Assembly (NCBI GenBank): GCA_036346275.1
Contig: CM070719.1
Span: 17,835,185 to 17,899,184 of the forward strand
Reading direction: 5' to 3'
DNA: 64,000 bases
Origin: Otatea glauca
Taxonomy: Eukaryota; Streptophyta; Magnoliopsida; Poales; Poaceae
Part shown: piece after piece, positions 23,356-34,877 of the stretch
Layout: every line of letters starts with the position of its first letter
Position numbering within the stretch: position 1 is the stretch's first letter
Notes under the pieces: model-generated
What the model was told of the DNA's origin: nothing
The model's database searches: none
The model's input: only the letters and a program-made list of their open reading frames with translations
Position numbers and translations under genes: made by a program

Positions 23356-23703
23356 TAATGTATATACACACACATGTGTGTATATACACATATGTATGTA
23401 TATGTATATATAGAGATATAGATATATATATATATATACCTATGTATATACATGTATATATATTTATATATGTATGTATATATATATATATATGTATGTC
23501 TATGTATATGTATATATGTATGTATGTCTATGTATATATATGTATCTATCTATATATATATGTGTGTATATATATACACACATATCTTTATACATATATA
23601 TTGATATATATATACATATACATATATATATATACATATACATATATACATATACATATATATATATACATATACATATACATATATATATATATATATA
23701 TAT
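23281..23703. repeat. Compound AT / CATA / TATG microsatellite, ~420 bp
   Basis: A pure (AT)n run of about 35 units (23284-23348) passes into mixed TATACACA, TATGTA and CATATA sequence to 23703. Nearly every step is an alternating purine-pyrimidine dinucleotide, and long stretches are self-complementary. ORFs of Tyr-Ile repeats here are artefacts. Confidence 0.97.
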
Positions 23704-23939
23704 AACAAAGCCCGTGACCACTAACTAGGTATGCCATTAATTCATTTCATTATTTATTGATAAGTAAATATAAAAATAATATAGAACAAATTAATTACTT
23801 TTGTCAGATAAATACAATTCACGACTCTCCAATGTTATGGAACTAGTCATGGTGCGTATGGAATCCATGTCACCGTAAAAATATAAAATTGATCCTTAAC
23901 AGTGAAAGGCTACCATTTGTCCGCCACTCCTACATCCAA

Positions 23940-24075
23940 AAGAATCTACGTACGTAACACCCTAGTTCAACTGAGTCTAGAATCCTACTACTATCCATTT
24001 TAAGTCTAGACCCATATGCGCTATGCGTCATATGCTTGCGTCTTTATCCCACACGTGTCCGTGCAGCTGTAACAA
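23940..24075. repeat. Fragment related to the TRIM at 40523-41226
   Basis: CATATGC...CTTTATCCCACACGTGTCCGTGCAGC matches in order the TRIM internal phrase CATATGCCC...CTTGTCCCACATGCGCCCGTGCAGC, and TAACACCC-type starts flank it at 23956 and 24070 (TGTAACAACCC). It is a degraded relative with a deletion. Confidence 0.45.
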
Positions 24076-24801
24076 CCCTCCTTTTTGATACATAATACCA
24101 AAAAGGATGATCTATGTGCATAAGTACGAGTCCCACGATCAGTGGCTAGTATGCATATTTACAACAATTGATAATACATCTATACTCAAAATTACATATG
24201 ATAATGGCAATTTATATAATACAGTCTTACAAAACAGAGTATATTGTAGCGGAAAGAAGCAAAAGTCTTGTAGTGTGCCCATCCAACCCTCAGACAACTA
24301 ACAAGGTATTAGCCTTAGAAAGTTGCATCATCAAAATTCCTGTAACCTGCGATGAAGTGTATATTTTCAGGGCCTCATTTTCTTTTCTATCTAAAACAAC
24401 AAATTAAGCAAAATTGAGTACTTTCGTACTCAGCAAGACTTTAGATGTATTTGCAAAATGTAGTCATGAAGGCTATATCAAAGGAGGCTTCTACCGTTAA
24501 TTTGCATAAAGCAAAATTAAACATGTAAATCAAGTAGTAATTTGCAAACGAGATTTTATAAGAGCAAATTTGACAGGTATGAAAATAACAAATATGCAAA
24601 CATAAAGTAACAACTCACAGTCCTCTATGATTGTGAGTACCATGTCATCTCATTGCCATTCCCTAGCATATAATATGGAGCAAACACTTTTCCAACAAAT
24701 GTCTCCAATTCAAACTATTTTGAAAAATATCAAAACTTCTAACTATGTGATGACTTTATCAAGTGCCCATGACCGCAGGTGCGACTTTTCAAAAAGATTT
24801 A
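24076..24801 (-). mobile_element. Long-LTR unit 1, left part (minus orientation)
   Basis: The order of landmarks matches the unit at 38691-42790: GAGTAC...GTACTC..CAAGACTTTA at 24416 (compare 39462), then CATGACC...GATTTAAAT at 24769-24805 (compare 39817-39853). It stops at the truncated LTR of Tat copy 1 and resumes at 37077, about 370 bp further along the unit, so a deletion accompanied or followed the insertion. No gene. Confidence 0.6.
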
Positions 24802-25155
24802 AATGCTTTCGGCGTAGGTTTTCTCTCCTGCCCCCTCCCAACTTCCCATGTAACCTGCCCCCTCCAGTTGTATAAAGGGAGGCAAGGGCCTCTGGGAGTG
24901 GGGCACCGGAGAGATCTCCTCTTCTCGCTAGGCCTTTGCGAACACTCTTGTGCTCAAACTCTTTTCCCTCATTTGTAAAACGTTGTGCAACCGTCTGCAC
25001 CTAAGGCAATACAACACCACTAAACGAACTGGAGTAGGGACATTCGGCCCGAACCAGTATACACCTTGGGCTCTCGAGTCTAACCATTCAGGGATAGGGA
25101 ACGCGTGGCCCCTTTGACTTACAAATTTTACTTGCCGGTGCTCGAAACGCCGACA
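24802..25155 (+). repeat. 5' LTR of copy 1, 3' portion only (354 bp)
   Basis: Matches 36723-37076 of the 3' LTR with about six substitutions. It holds the R/U5 part (GTATAAAGGGAGG, possible TATA at 24874; GCTCTCGAGTC; terminal GCCGACA). The first ~543 bp of the LTR are missing; the break shows aatgct microhomology with the flank. Confidence 0.9.
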
Positions 25156-25157
25156 GT

Positions 25158-25175
25158 TGGCGCGTCAGGTAGGGG
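25158..25175 (+). other. Primer binding site of copy 1
   Basis: TGGCGCGTCAGGTAGGGG two bases after the LTR end. The TGGCGC start fits the PBS of Tat/RIRE2-type gypsy elements. Copy 2 has the same site at 55979-55996 on the minus strand with small changes. Confidence 0.75.
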
Positions 25176-25224
25176 CTTCGCGCATCTTCATCGACATTTC
25201 CGGATTCCCTTTTTCATCTCCCTG

Positions 25225-27763
25225 ATGGCTTTCTTCACCAGCGACGGCGTGTCTACGTCGGGGGGACGAATCCGCTTCGGCTCCCTCGACTTTATCGCCA
25301 CTCCAACGGGTGGGCTCGCGCTCAGTCCCATCGCCGTCAGAGACCAGAAGCCCGCTGGAAGCCAGGGTTCCATCTCTGACAACCTCGCCGGCCTCCGGCT
25401 TGAGGCCCCCCTGCAGGCCTCCAGGCCGGAGCCCAACGAGCGCCCCGCCATCTTTGGCGGTGGCACCCGAGGGCTCGGGAGGACGACCGCATCGCCTCCC
25501 ACGAGCTCACAATTCATGGCTATGGCCGGCTATATGCCGGCCTCTGTCCACGAGCTGCTGGAAGATTCTTCCAGCCACGACTCCAGCTCCAACACGGAGC
25601 GAACCCCGCACGACACTCGTGAGTGCAACATGGCGAACACGGTCAACTCGACCATAACCCCGCGCCACGGGGCTCCCATCCAGCCGCGACCGAGGCGCAG
25701 GAGGAGGAATACCAGCGAACGCTGCCGAGCGCTCAAGCTCGTCGCTACCGAGTTTCTCCGGCAGCCAGAAAGAGCCGAGGATCGAAGGGCCGAAGCTAGA
25801 TAAGCTCGGGCCGACTGAGTAGCATGAGCCGAGCCCCATCGTTACTTGGCGGCGGCGGCGCGCGCGTCAAGTGCGCCACAAGCTGGTGGAGGAATCTGAT
25901 GACCTTCAGTTCTTCCCCCACGCAAGCCAGAACGTGGCTACAGCAGCGATGCTGCTCCGAGACCTTCCCGAGCCAGACGACCCGGAGGCCAAAGCCACGT
26001 ACCAGAATCTCCGGGGGCTGGTGGAGCGTGCTGCTGTACAGCACATGCAAGCCTCCGGCCCTCACCATTCTTGCGCCACCTCTAGGCGCCGAACCCGCAC
26101 CACCCCTTGGGCCCGGCTGGGTCCGGCAAAGGTGGCGGCACATCAAGAACAACCCCAGGCCTCGCGCACCCCGGTGCACCACCGCCTCGGAGACGACTAC
26201 GACGTCCGCGCGACCCTCGAGGCGCGAAGAAAAGCGGTGGACGAAGCCGCCCACTCGCGTGTTGCGGACAGCGGACGTCGCCACAATCGCAGCCCAAGCC
26301 CCGACGGTCCAGGACCACGGGCTTTCTGTCAGGGGATCCACCACACAGATTTCCTCGCCAGATTCAGGGCACCAACCAACATAGCCAAATACACTGGGGC
26401 TACGAACCCCGGCGTATGGCTCGAAGACTACCGGCTCGCATGCCGGGCGGGAGGAGCGACAGACGATCTCTTCATCATCCAATACCTCCCTATCTACCTT
26501 GCGGACTCGGCTCGAGCCTGGCTCGAGTACCTGCCCGCGAAGACCATCAGGAACTGGGCCGACTTGAAGAACCTCTTCGTCAGCAACTTCCAGGGCACAT
26601 ACAAGCGCCCTGGGAACTCTTGGGACCTGAAGAGCTGCAAGCAGCAGCCGGGAGAAACTCTCCGGGATTACATCCGGCGATTCTCCCGCCAATGCAACGA
26701 GCTCCCCGACATCTCCGACGCCGACGTCGTGGGGGCGTTCATTTACGGCACCTCTTGCAAGGCCTTGGTGCACAAACTGGGCTGCGTCAAGCCCAAAACC
26801 ACCAAAGACCTTCTGGACATCGCCACCAACCACGCCTCTGGTGAGGAGGCTGTGGGGGCCATCTTCGAAGATGGCAAGACTAAGCAAGAGCCCAGGGTTC
26901 GAGCCGGGTCTCCTTCCGACCGCTCCGACAAATTGAAGCGGCACGGGAAGCAGGTCCGCGAGGCCCAAGTGGTCGCGGCCGTCGACCGTCCTGCCAAGCA
27001 GCAGGCGCGACCGGCCGTTGTTCCCGACCACTTCGAAAAATTGATGGACAGCCCGTGCCCACACCACGGATTCCCCATCAAACACAAGTACCGGGACTGC
27101 GAGGTCCTAAGGCGTTTCCTCTCCGGCACACCCATGACGCCACGGGGTAAAGGAAAGAAGCCGACCCCGGCCCCACGGGCCGCGGAGAAGATAGCGGACG
27201 ACGAGTTCCCAGAACCCGACGGCTGCCTCATGATCTTTGTCGGACCGGCATGCTACGTCGACAAGCATCGGCTCAAGCTCGCCTACCGCGAGGTCCACAT
27301 CGTCACACCAGCCGTCCCCCAATACCTTCGGTGGTCGGAGTCCCTGATCACCTTTGATCGGACCGATCACCCCGACCACGTCCCGCAGCCTGGGAGATAC
27401 CCGCTTGTGGTCGATCCCATTGTGGGGAAGAAGCGCCTCACAAAGGTGCTAATGGACGGTGGCAGTGGTCTCAACATCCTTTATGTTGAGACGCTCGACG
27501 CCATGGGGGTCCCCCGCTCGGGTCTCCGACCGAGCAAGGCGCCTTTCCACGGCGTCATCCCTGGCCAGCAGGCCCAACCGCTTGGGCAGGTCGACCTGCC
27601 CGTCACCTTTGGAGGACCGGAAAATTTCCGCACCGAGACCCTCACCTTCGAGGTCGTGAATTTTCCCGGATCCTACCACGCCATCTTGCGGAGGCCGTGC
27701 TACGCCAAGTTCATGGCGGTCCCCAGCTACACCTATCTCAAGCTGAAGATACCCGGGCCATGA
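25225..27763 (+). pseudogene. gag-protease of Tat copy 1
   Basis: Gag packages retrotransposon RNA; the protease matures the polyprotein. The frame starts MAFFTSDGVSTSGG at 25225 and runs to a stop at 25801; the rest reads in another frame from 25871 (one frameshift/stop near 25800). Features: low-complexity Pro/Ser/Arg N-terminus, retrotransposon gag domain (QGIHHTDFLARFRAP... to ...HASGEEAV, ~26330-26850) with ARAWLEYLPA and IRRFSRQCNELPD, a basic linker, HHGFPIKHKYRDCEVLRRFL as a knuckle-like C/H region, then the aspartic protease active site VLMDGGSGLNILY (27447-27485) and LRRPCYAKF. It ends at TGA 27761, where copy 2 has a Trp-containing sequence, so that stop is a mutation inside Pol. 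The 429-aa minus-strand frame over this region is a GC-bias shadow. Confidence 0.9.
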
Positions 27764-29670
27764 GGAGTCATCACTGTGGCTTCGTCCTTCCAGCTTGCTT
27801 ACAACTGCGAGCGAAGCAGTTGCGAGTTAGCATCGGCGGTCATCGCGTCCATCGAGCTCGCCAACCTTCGGAGGGAAGCCTCCGAGTCCGCCCCTGAGTC
27901 CAGCAAGTCGGGGGCGGGATCCTTCAAGTCCGCCGAGGACACAAAGAAGGTTGTGGTCGATCCCGGTGATCTGACCAAGACCGTGCGGGTTGGAGCCACG
28001 CTCCCCGCCAAATAGGAAAGCGCGTTCGTCGACTTCCTCCGCGCCAATAACGATGTCTTTGCATGGAAGTCCTCCGACATGCCAAGAATTCCTAGGGAGG
28101 TCGTCGAGCACTCCTTAAGCATCTGACCGGGCTCAAAGCCGATCGCCCAACGCCTGCGCCGCTTCGACGAAGAGAAGCGCAGGATCATAGGGGAGGAGAT
28201 GCCAAGCTTTTGGCTGCAGGGTTTGTAAAAGAGGTGCGCCACCCCGAGTGGCTCGCCAACCCTGTACTTGTAAAGAAGAAGAGTGGGCAATGGAGAATGT
28301 GCATTGACTATACGAGTCTCAACAAGGCGTGTCCCAAGGACCCATTCCCCTTGCCCCGCATCGACCAAGTCATAGATTCCACCGCGGGGTGCGAGTCCCT
28401 CTCCTTTCTGGATGCCTACTCGGGCTACCACCAGATAGCGCTGAAGGAGTCCGATCAGCTCGCGACCTCCTTCATCACTCCGTTTGGCTCATTCTGCTAC
28501 GTAACAATGCTGTTCGGTCTAAAAAATGCGGGTGCTACATACCAGCGATGTATGCAAACGTGTTTCAACGACCAGATCGGTCGCAACATTGAGGCGTACG
28601 TCGACGACATCATCGTGAAGACCAAGAAGGCCGACGACCTCATTGCCGACCTAGGAGAGACTTTCGCGAATCTCCGGCGATTCCGCATAAAGCTCAACCC
28701 CGAGAAGTGCATCTTCGGGGTCCCCAAGGGGAAACTCCTCGGCTTCATCGTCTCCGAGCGCGGCATCGAGGCCAATCAGGAGAAGATCTCGGCGATCGCA
28801 AGGATGGGCCCGGTTGGCAACCTCAAAGGGGTCCAGAGGCTAACCGGATGCCTTGCGGCCTTGAGCCGTTTCGTGTCTCGCCTTGGCGAGCGCGGAATGC
28901 CGCTCTACCGGCTGCTTAAGAAATCCGACCGCTTCAGCTGGACCCAGGAGGCTCAGGAGGCCCTCACCCGCTTGAAGGCCTTCTTGTCCTCACCCCCGGT
29001 CCTGGTTGCCCCGGCACTAGGCGAGCCGCTGCTCCTCTACATCGCAGCCACTGCCCAAGTCGTCAGTGCGGCCCTCGTGGTGGAACGAGCGAAAGAAGGC
29101 CGTGACCTCAAGGTGCAACGGCCAGTCTACTTCATCAGCGAGGTACTTTCCGAGTCCAAAGCTCGGTACCCGCAGGTGCAGAAGCTGCTCTACGCAGTGC
29201 TCATCGCAAAAAGGAAGCTGGTCCATTACTTCGACCAGCACCCCATCACCGTGGTGACCACATCACCACTCGGCGAGATCGTCCACAACCGCGACGCCTC
29301 AGGAAGGATAGCCAAGTGGGCACTCGAGCTTAATGGTCACGGCATATCATACGTTCCTCGAACGGCAGTCAAGTCACAGGCCCTGGCCGACTTCGTCGCC
29401 GAGTGGACCGAAGCCCAGGCGCCACCGACGCTCGAAGACCCCGAGCACTGGACGATGTACTTCGATGGGTCCTACACCAAGAATGGCGCGGGCGCAGGAG
29501 TTGTTATTGTTTCCCGCCGGAACAGACTTGATGCGATCGCCGCTCTTGATCGACCAACAACATCGCCGAGTACGAGGCTCTCGTCAACGGTCTCCGGATC
29601 GCTGCCGACCTCGGCGCTCGCCGACTCTACGTCCACGGGGACTCCAAGCTTGTTGTCGACCAGGTCATGA
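27764..29670 (+). pseudogene. Reverse transcriptase and RNase H of Tat copy 1
   Basis: RT copies the RNA genome into cDNA and RNase H degrades the template. 27764-28209 is the RT N-terminal region with three stops (SFQLAYNCERSSCE, NNDVFAWKSSDMP). The main open frame (28210-29515) shows RT motifs in order: KKKSGQWRMCIDY, SFLDAYSGYHQI (motif A Asp), FGLKNAGATYQR, YVDDIIVK (motif C), LGFIVSERGIE. The gypsy RNase H follows (LLLYIAATAQVVSAALV) but lacks its first catalytic Asp. Then a tether and the second, archaeal-type RNase H begins WTMYFDGSYTKNGAGAG (catalytic Asp present). Near 29513 a frameshift occurs, and residues after IVS are shadow sequence. Confidence 0.93.
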
Positions 29671-30077
29671 AGGCTGCGGAGCCCCGAGACACCCGGATGG
29701 CCGCGTACTGTCGAGAAGTACGCAAGCTCGAGGAACGGTTCAAAGGTTTCGAGCTCCACCATAGCTACAGACGCTACAACAGTGAGGCCGATTACCTAGC
29801 CAACCTTGCCTCCAGCAGAGAGCCAGTCCCGCCTGGGATCTTCGTCTGCGACCTTCCACTACCTTCTGTCCGGATGAACCCAGTGACCGAGCGGTCTTCC
29901 GACCCGTCGGGCGTGGCTAACCCAATCACCGTATGGTCGGGCGTAGATCCGGCTGGGTCAGACCGCGGCGTGTTAACGGCTGAATCCGACTGGAGGAAGC
30001 CCTTCACCGACCGTCTGACGGACGGGTCGCTTCCTCGACCGACCGAGGCGGCGCCTCGCCGTCGGCGAAATCCTTAA
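29515..30077 (+). pseudogene. Second RNase H, C-terminal part, and linker to integrase (copy 1)
   Basis: After the frameshift near 29515 the protein continues as AEYEALVNGLRIAADLG-type sequence, DSKLVVDQVMKAAEPRD (catalytic Asp), YNSEADYLANLAS (catalytic Asp), which completes the archaeal-type RNase H fold, then FVCDLPLPSVRMNPVTER as linker. The frame ends at a stop at 30075. Confidence 0.85.
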
Positions 30078-31211
30078 ATCTGGTCGGGCGGACCTTTATA
30101 AAAGGAGTCCCTCCGGAGTCCTCCAGAGGTGCATTCTGGCCGACCAGGGGAAACAACTGCTGCTCGATATCCATGGCGGGGTCTGCGGTCACCATGCTGC
30201 GCTCCGGTCCCTGGTAGGAAAAGCCTTTCGACAAGGTTTCTACTGGCCGACCGCCTGTGTCCGACGCCGAGCAGATTGTACGCACCTGTGAAGGATGCCA
30301 ATTCTTCGCCTGGTAGACACATCTGCCAGCTCAGGCCTTACAGACGATTCCCATCACCTGGCCATTTGCAGTATGGGGACTCGATCTGGTCGGGCCCTTC
30401 AAGAAAGCGCCCGGGGGCTTTACTCATCTCCTTGTCGCAGTGTACAAGTTCACCAAGTGGATAGAGGCCAAGCCGGTTGTGAGCGTCACATCGATGCAGG
30501 CGGCCACTTTCTTCCGCGACATCGTCTTTCGTTTTGGAGTCCCTAACTCTATCATCACCGACAACGGGACGCAGTTCACGGGGAAGGAATTCCTCGAGTT
30601 CTGCGATGACTTCAACATCCGCGTCGATTGGGCAGCCGTGGCCCATCCGCGGACTAACGGCCAGGTCGAACGCGCGAACGGCATGATCCTCCAAGGGCTC
30701 AAGCCGCGGATCTTCAGTCGACTGAAGCATTTCGCGGGGCGATGGGTGGCCGAGCTACCCCCCGTCCTCTGGAGCTTGCGGACCACGCCAACTCGGGCGA
30801 CCGGGTTTACACCATTCTTCATGGTGTTCGGTGCTGAAGCTATCCTGCCAACCGACCTGGAATACGGCGCCCCAAGACTACAAGCCTTTGACGAGGCTCA
30901 GGGGCTCGCCTCGCAAAAAGACGCCATCGACCAGCTCGGCGAGGCGCACGATGTGGCCATTCTGCGATCGGCCAAGTATCAGCAAGCTCTGCGACGTTAC
31001 CACAACCGTCATGTTCGAGGGCGATCCTTCAAAGACCGGTGACTGGTCTGCTACGGGTCCAGCCAAGAAAGACAGCACAAGCTCGCCGCCTGGAAGGCCC
31101 TTTACCATCGTGGAGGTTCTTCGACCCGGCACCTTTCGACTCAAGGACGCGGATGGTCACGTCCTTCCCAATGCATGGAACATAGAAAAGTTAAGGCGAT
31201 TCTATCCCTAA
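30078..31211 (+). pseudogene. Integrase of Tat copy 1
   Basis: Integrase inserts the cDNA into the host genome. The HHCC zinc finger is split across frames (HGGVCGHH near 30172, CEGCQFF near 30292, by comparison with copy 2). The core keeps WGLDLVGPF (first catalytic Asp), IITDNGTQFTG (second Asp) and GQVERANG (Glu), the DDE triad. The conserved VDKFTKW motif reads VYKFTKW (Asp to Tyr). The clean frame is 30440-31042; a frameshift near 31040 moves the C-terminus (GPFTIVEVLRPGTFRLKD, ending KLRRFYP) to another frame ending at 31211. There is no chromodomain after it, as expected for Tat. Confidence 0.92.
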
Positions 31212-31336
31212 GTTCTTTTTTTTTCCTTGCATCGTCTTTACCCTACCTTCCAAGCACCCAGTCGCCGTGCGATGCTCAGGGGCTGCCCGTTGACACCCCC
31301 CGTTCAGAGCCACTTCCGGTCAGCGCTCATTGGGTA

Positions 31337-31650
31337 GGTGACCCGATCGACCACGAGGCCCTTTCGGAGTGGTAACCCTCTCGACCCAAGTGCTACGGCC
31401 TACGCCCCAGCGGCTAGGGTTGCAGTAGCACCAGCGAAGAAGGAAGTGCCCAGCGGTGCGGCCCTTGGTCATCGGAACACTCATCCCGCGCAAACACGCC
31501 TAACTCACGCGCTCATGCGGTCGGTGACCCGACGGCCACGAGGTCCTTCCCGAGCGGTAACCCTCTCGACCGAAGTACTACGGCCTACGCCCCAGCGGCT
31601 ACGGTTGCGAAGTAGCACTTAGCGGAAGAAGGAAGTGCCCGAGCGGAGCG
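31337..31650. repeat. Two ~186-bp direct repeats after integrase (copy 1)
   Basis: GGTGACCCGA...GGTAACCCTCTCGACC...CTACGGCCTACGCCCCAGCGG starts at 31337 and again at 31523. Copy 2 has the counterpart with a ~197-bp period at 49576-49930. No coding. Confidence 0.85.
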
Positions 31651-31909
31651 ATCTTTGGTCGGTTGGGAACACTCCTATCCCTCACAAGTGCGTAAGAATG
31701 CTGCGCAGCCAAAGTTCCCATCCTTTTTGCCCTTCCAAAAAATAACCCGACTTACGCATAAGCGACCCCAGCGGTCCTTAGGCTATGGCCGGTCAAGCAC
31801 GCACCATAATGTAAACAAGGGCGAGAGGCATGCTGGAACTTGCTAAGTCTTAAAATTATTTACGAACAGATAGTCTTTACAATAAAAGAGGGATCTATCT
31901 AATTTCTTC

Positions 31910-34877
31910 TTATTCTTGTTGGAGGGCACTCCGCGGCGAGATGTGGCTGGCAATCTCTCGAGCGTGCGGCTCGACTTGGAGCTCGAGCTTGTCGATCTCG
32001 TCGTCGGTCCGATTCCCGGCGACACCGCTGCTCACCACCGTGAGGTCGATGCCGTCGTAATGGGAGACGGTGTTTACCAACGCCGAGGAAGCCCCGAGTG
32101 TCGCGCCCACGATCACCACGCTCTCGACGTGCCCCGGCACTTGAGCCAGCACGGTGGCGAGCGCGCTCGGACCCGCCACGGTTCCAAGAACCCGGTCGCA
32201 GACATCTTGGCCGACCCCGCGAAGGGCCTCCAGCTCTGCGGCCAGCACGGCTCGGCTACCCTCGGTTTCCCTCAGCGCCGCCTGCGCCACGTCCCGCGCC
32301 GTGACCGCCTCGTCACGGGCCTGCAGGGCATCCTTCCGCGCCTCCACAGCGCCACCAAGGTTCTTCTGCAACTCTGCAGATCTGGGTCGAGTCAGAAAAC
32401 GCGCCCCCCAAACTGCTAATACAGAATCGACATAAGAGTCAGAGCTCTTACCGCTCGAAGAGCTCTCCAAGTTGCGGAGACTGGCCTCCGACTTGGCCAG
32501 ATCTCGTTGGGCGGCGTCACGCTCGCGTCGTGCTAGCTCGGCGCCCTCTTGAGCCCGGACCAACTCAATCTGAAGGTTGGTCGCCTCCCCGGCCACGGCC
32601 CGGTCCTTGGCGTCGCTCGCCCCCGTCAAGAGGGATTCGAGATCGGCCACCCGCGCGGCCAAAGACTGGCTCGTCTGGCGCTCCTCTAGCAAGGCCCGGC
32701 CGGATTGAGCCAACTCCTGGCGGGTTTCCTCCGCTGCCTTTTGCTCGCGGCCCAGGGCCTCTTGGGCGTTGCGCAACTCAGGGCCAAGCCGGTCACGCGC
32801 CTCTTCGGTGGCTAATTTATAGCCGTGCACGCCCATGATGAACCGCGACTTGTCCCCCGAGCGGGCACGTAAGCGCTACAAGGCGCAATACTCTGTTAGC
32901 TCACAACAAATCTGCCGAAGGTTATGAGAGCCAGGCCCCGACGACTTACCCAGCTAACCGGAAGAATCTTTTCGGCAACCGCGTCCAGCGCCTTGCCGGA
33001 GCTCTCGAAGGCGCGACCCAGCTCCTCCTGGATCCGCTTGGTCTCCACCGCGGCGCGCTTAATGCTGTCCCGGAGGACAGCCCATTTGCGGCCCTCCGCC
33101 GGGTCGTCCATCGAGATGGTCGGCCCGCCGGATCGGTCGCCCACCGACCAAGTCAGCGTCAGCGGGGGCGGCAGATTCGAGCCGCTTGGGCCGACCCCAG
33201 CGGCTTGCACCAAGGGAAGGCCACTCGGCACCTCCCCCTGCGACTCCGGGAGGATCGGTTCGAACTCTTGGACCGCCTCCTCCGGCTGGCCCCCGGGCGG
33301 CGGAGTCGCCACTGCTTCGGGAAGTCGGGCCGCATCTGCTGGCGGGCTCCCTGGCGGCGGCGGCGGCAATTCTTCCTCACCTCTGCCCTCCGCTCCGGCC
33401 GCCGGCCCAAAAACCATCGTCTCGCCCTCTGCCCCGGCCGCCGGCCCGAAAACCATCGTCTGCTCCACTGGCAGCTCCGACGCCGCCGCCCGGAACCGTC
33501 CCGGTCGGACCGACCAGGCCTCCCGACCTGCGCTCGCCTTCCTGACGATCGCGCGCTAATGCTCTGGCCGCAGCGATTGCGATCGCCGAGTAAACACTGC
33601 GTGCCACAAACAATCAATAATTTGCTCAGACTACCCTACCGTTACCAGTCAAAGAGGGGACACTTCCTGCGCTGATCGGACGCGTGGCAGCCGCGCCCAC
33701 TTTGTCGGTGCTCCTTGCGGGGACGAGTCGGCCTTCCGCTTCCCCGAGGATGATTCCACTGGGGACATCTCCACTTGGGGCACAACGTCGGCCGCGCCTA
33801 TGTGCTCGCCCCCCGCCGAACCTCCGACCGGGTTGCCTGGCCGCGACCTGACAGATACCGTGGTATGGGTGTCCGCCCGGTTCCTCTTCATCGTCGGTAG
33901 AAGTTGACACCGCGGAAGTGGTCTCCGATGCGTCCTCGCCGCGCGCGGCTCTTGCAGCGCGTTCCTTCTCCCGCCGCTTCCTCCTCTCCTCTTTGTGTTT
34001 CTTGCGCGCGGCCTCAATTTGCGCAGACTTCGCGCGGGCCTCAGACCTCAGCTCCTTCTCCCCTGGTAGCAGCGCCCGGGAGACCATCCCGGCAAGCCCC
34101 TGGGGAACGTAAAGACCACGATCAGGCAGAGTGCCAACGCCGAGGGACAAAAAGAAAAAAGGAGAAAGGAAGCTACACTCAAATTACCAGGTTCGGCAGA
34201 TTCTGGGCCGAAAATGGCTCGGGATGGCCGCTCGCCGCCTCAATCGCGCATCCGCCCGTAACGGCGGATACCCGCACCCGGACCTCCGACGAGGGGAGCT
34301 CCTCCGCCATCATCCTCGCCGGGTCGATTGGCCCCTCAAATTTGAACATGGGAAAAGGCCGATCCATAAGGGGCTGCACGCGCATCTTCATGAACGCGCG
34401 CACAACAACGTCACCTGTAAGCCCTCGTTCCTTTTGGACCTTGATCTGGTCCGTTATTACTTCCACTCGGTTCCTCTCCCTCTTCTTGGCGCCCCAACCC
34501 CACGAGGGCTTCATCTCTGGGAGCCGACCGGAGTAGCCGGGAGCGCTGTCCCCCAAGTTCGTGGCGTAGAGCCACTCGAAGTGCCACCCCCGGTTGGACG
34601 ACGACAGATTCATCTCAATATAATCCGCTGCGCGCCCCGCGCGCAGCTGGAAAGCCACACCTCCGACAGGCACCGCCGCGTCCGAGGACTTGTCCTTCCT
34701 CAACCGGGCCTGAAAGAAATGCCTCCACAAAGCCCAATGGGGCTCGATCCCCAGAAAAGCTTCACAGAGCGTGATGAAGATGGCTCGATCCCCAAGGCAC
34801 GGTCTAGCTACGACGTTAAACGAGCACTCGGACACCCAAACCTCACGAAGAGGCATCCGGTCGTCCCTGCCGACCAA
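31910..34877 (-). pseudogene. Antisense gene of Tat copy 1 (transposase-like domain plus coiled coil)
   Basis: It lies between pol and the 3' LTR on the opposite strand. Exon-like blocks in transcript order: ~34877-34184, from FITLCEAFLGIEPHWALWRH through SSNRGWHFEWLY to HPEPFSAQNLPNL, resembling the plant 'putative gypsy type transposon' domain (Pfam Transposase_28, from memory); ~34085-33650, basic (KKHKEERRKRREKERAAR); ~33490-32940, Pro-rich with a 13-aa tandem repeat (TMVFGPAAGAEG twice, 33388-33465); 32836-32450, long coiled coil; 32372-31910 with ELQKNLGGAVEAR, DRVLGTVAGPSALATVLAQ and YDGIDLTVVSSGVAGNRT. GT/AG sites between blocks are shared with copy 2. The N-terminal half of the first exon seen in copy 2 is deleted; 82-bp repeats abut it. 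Function unknown; possibly regulates the element. Confidence 0.75.

Noticed and set aside
25796..27085. 429-aa open frame on the minus strand
   Set aside because: Lies exactly antisense to gag of Tat copy 1; openness follows from strong GC bias at third positions. No domain, and not kept in copy 2.
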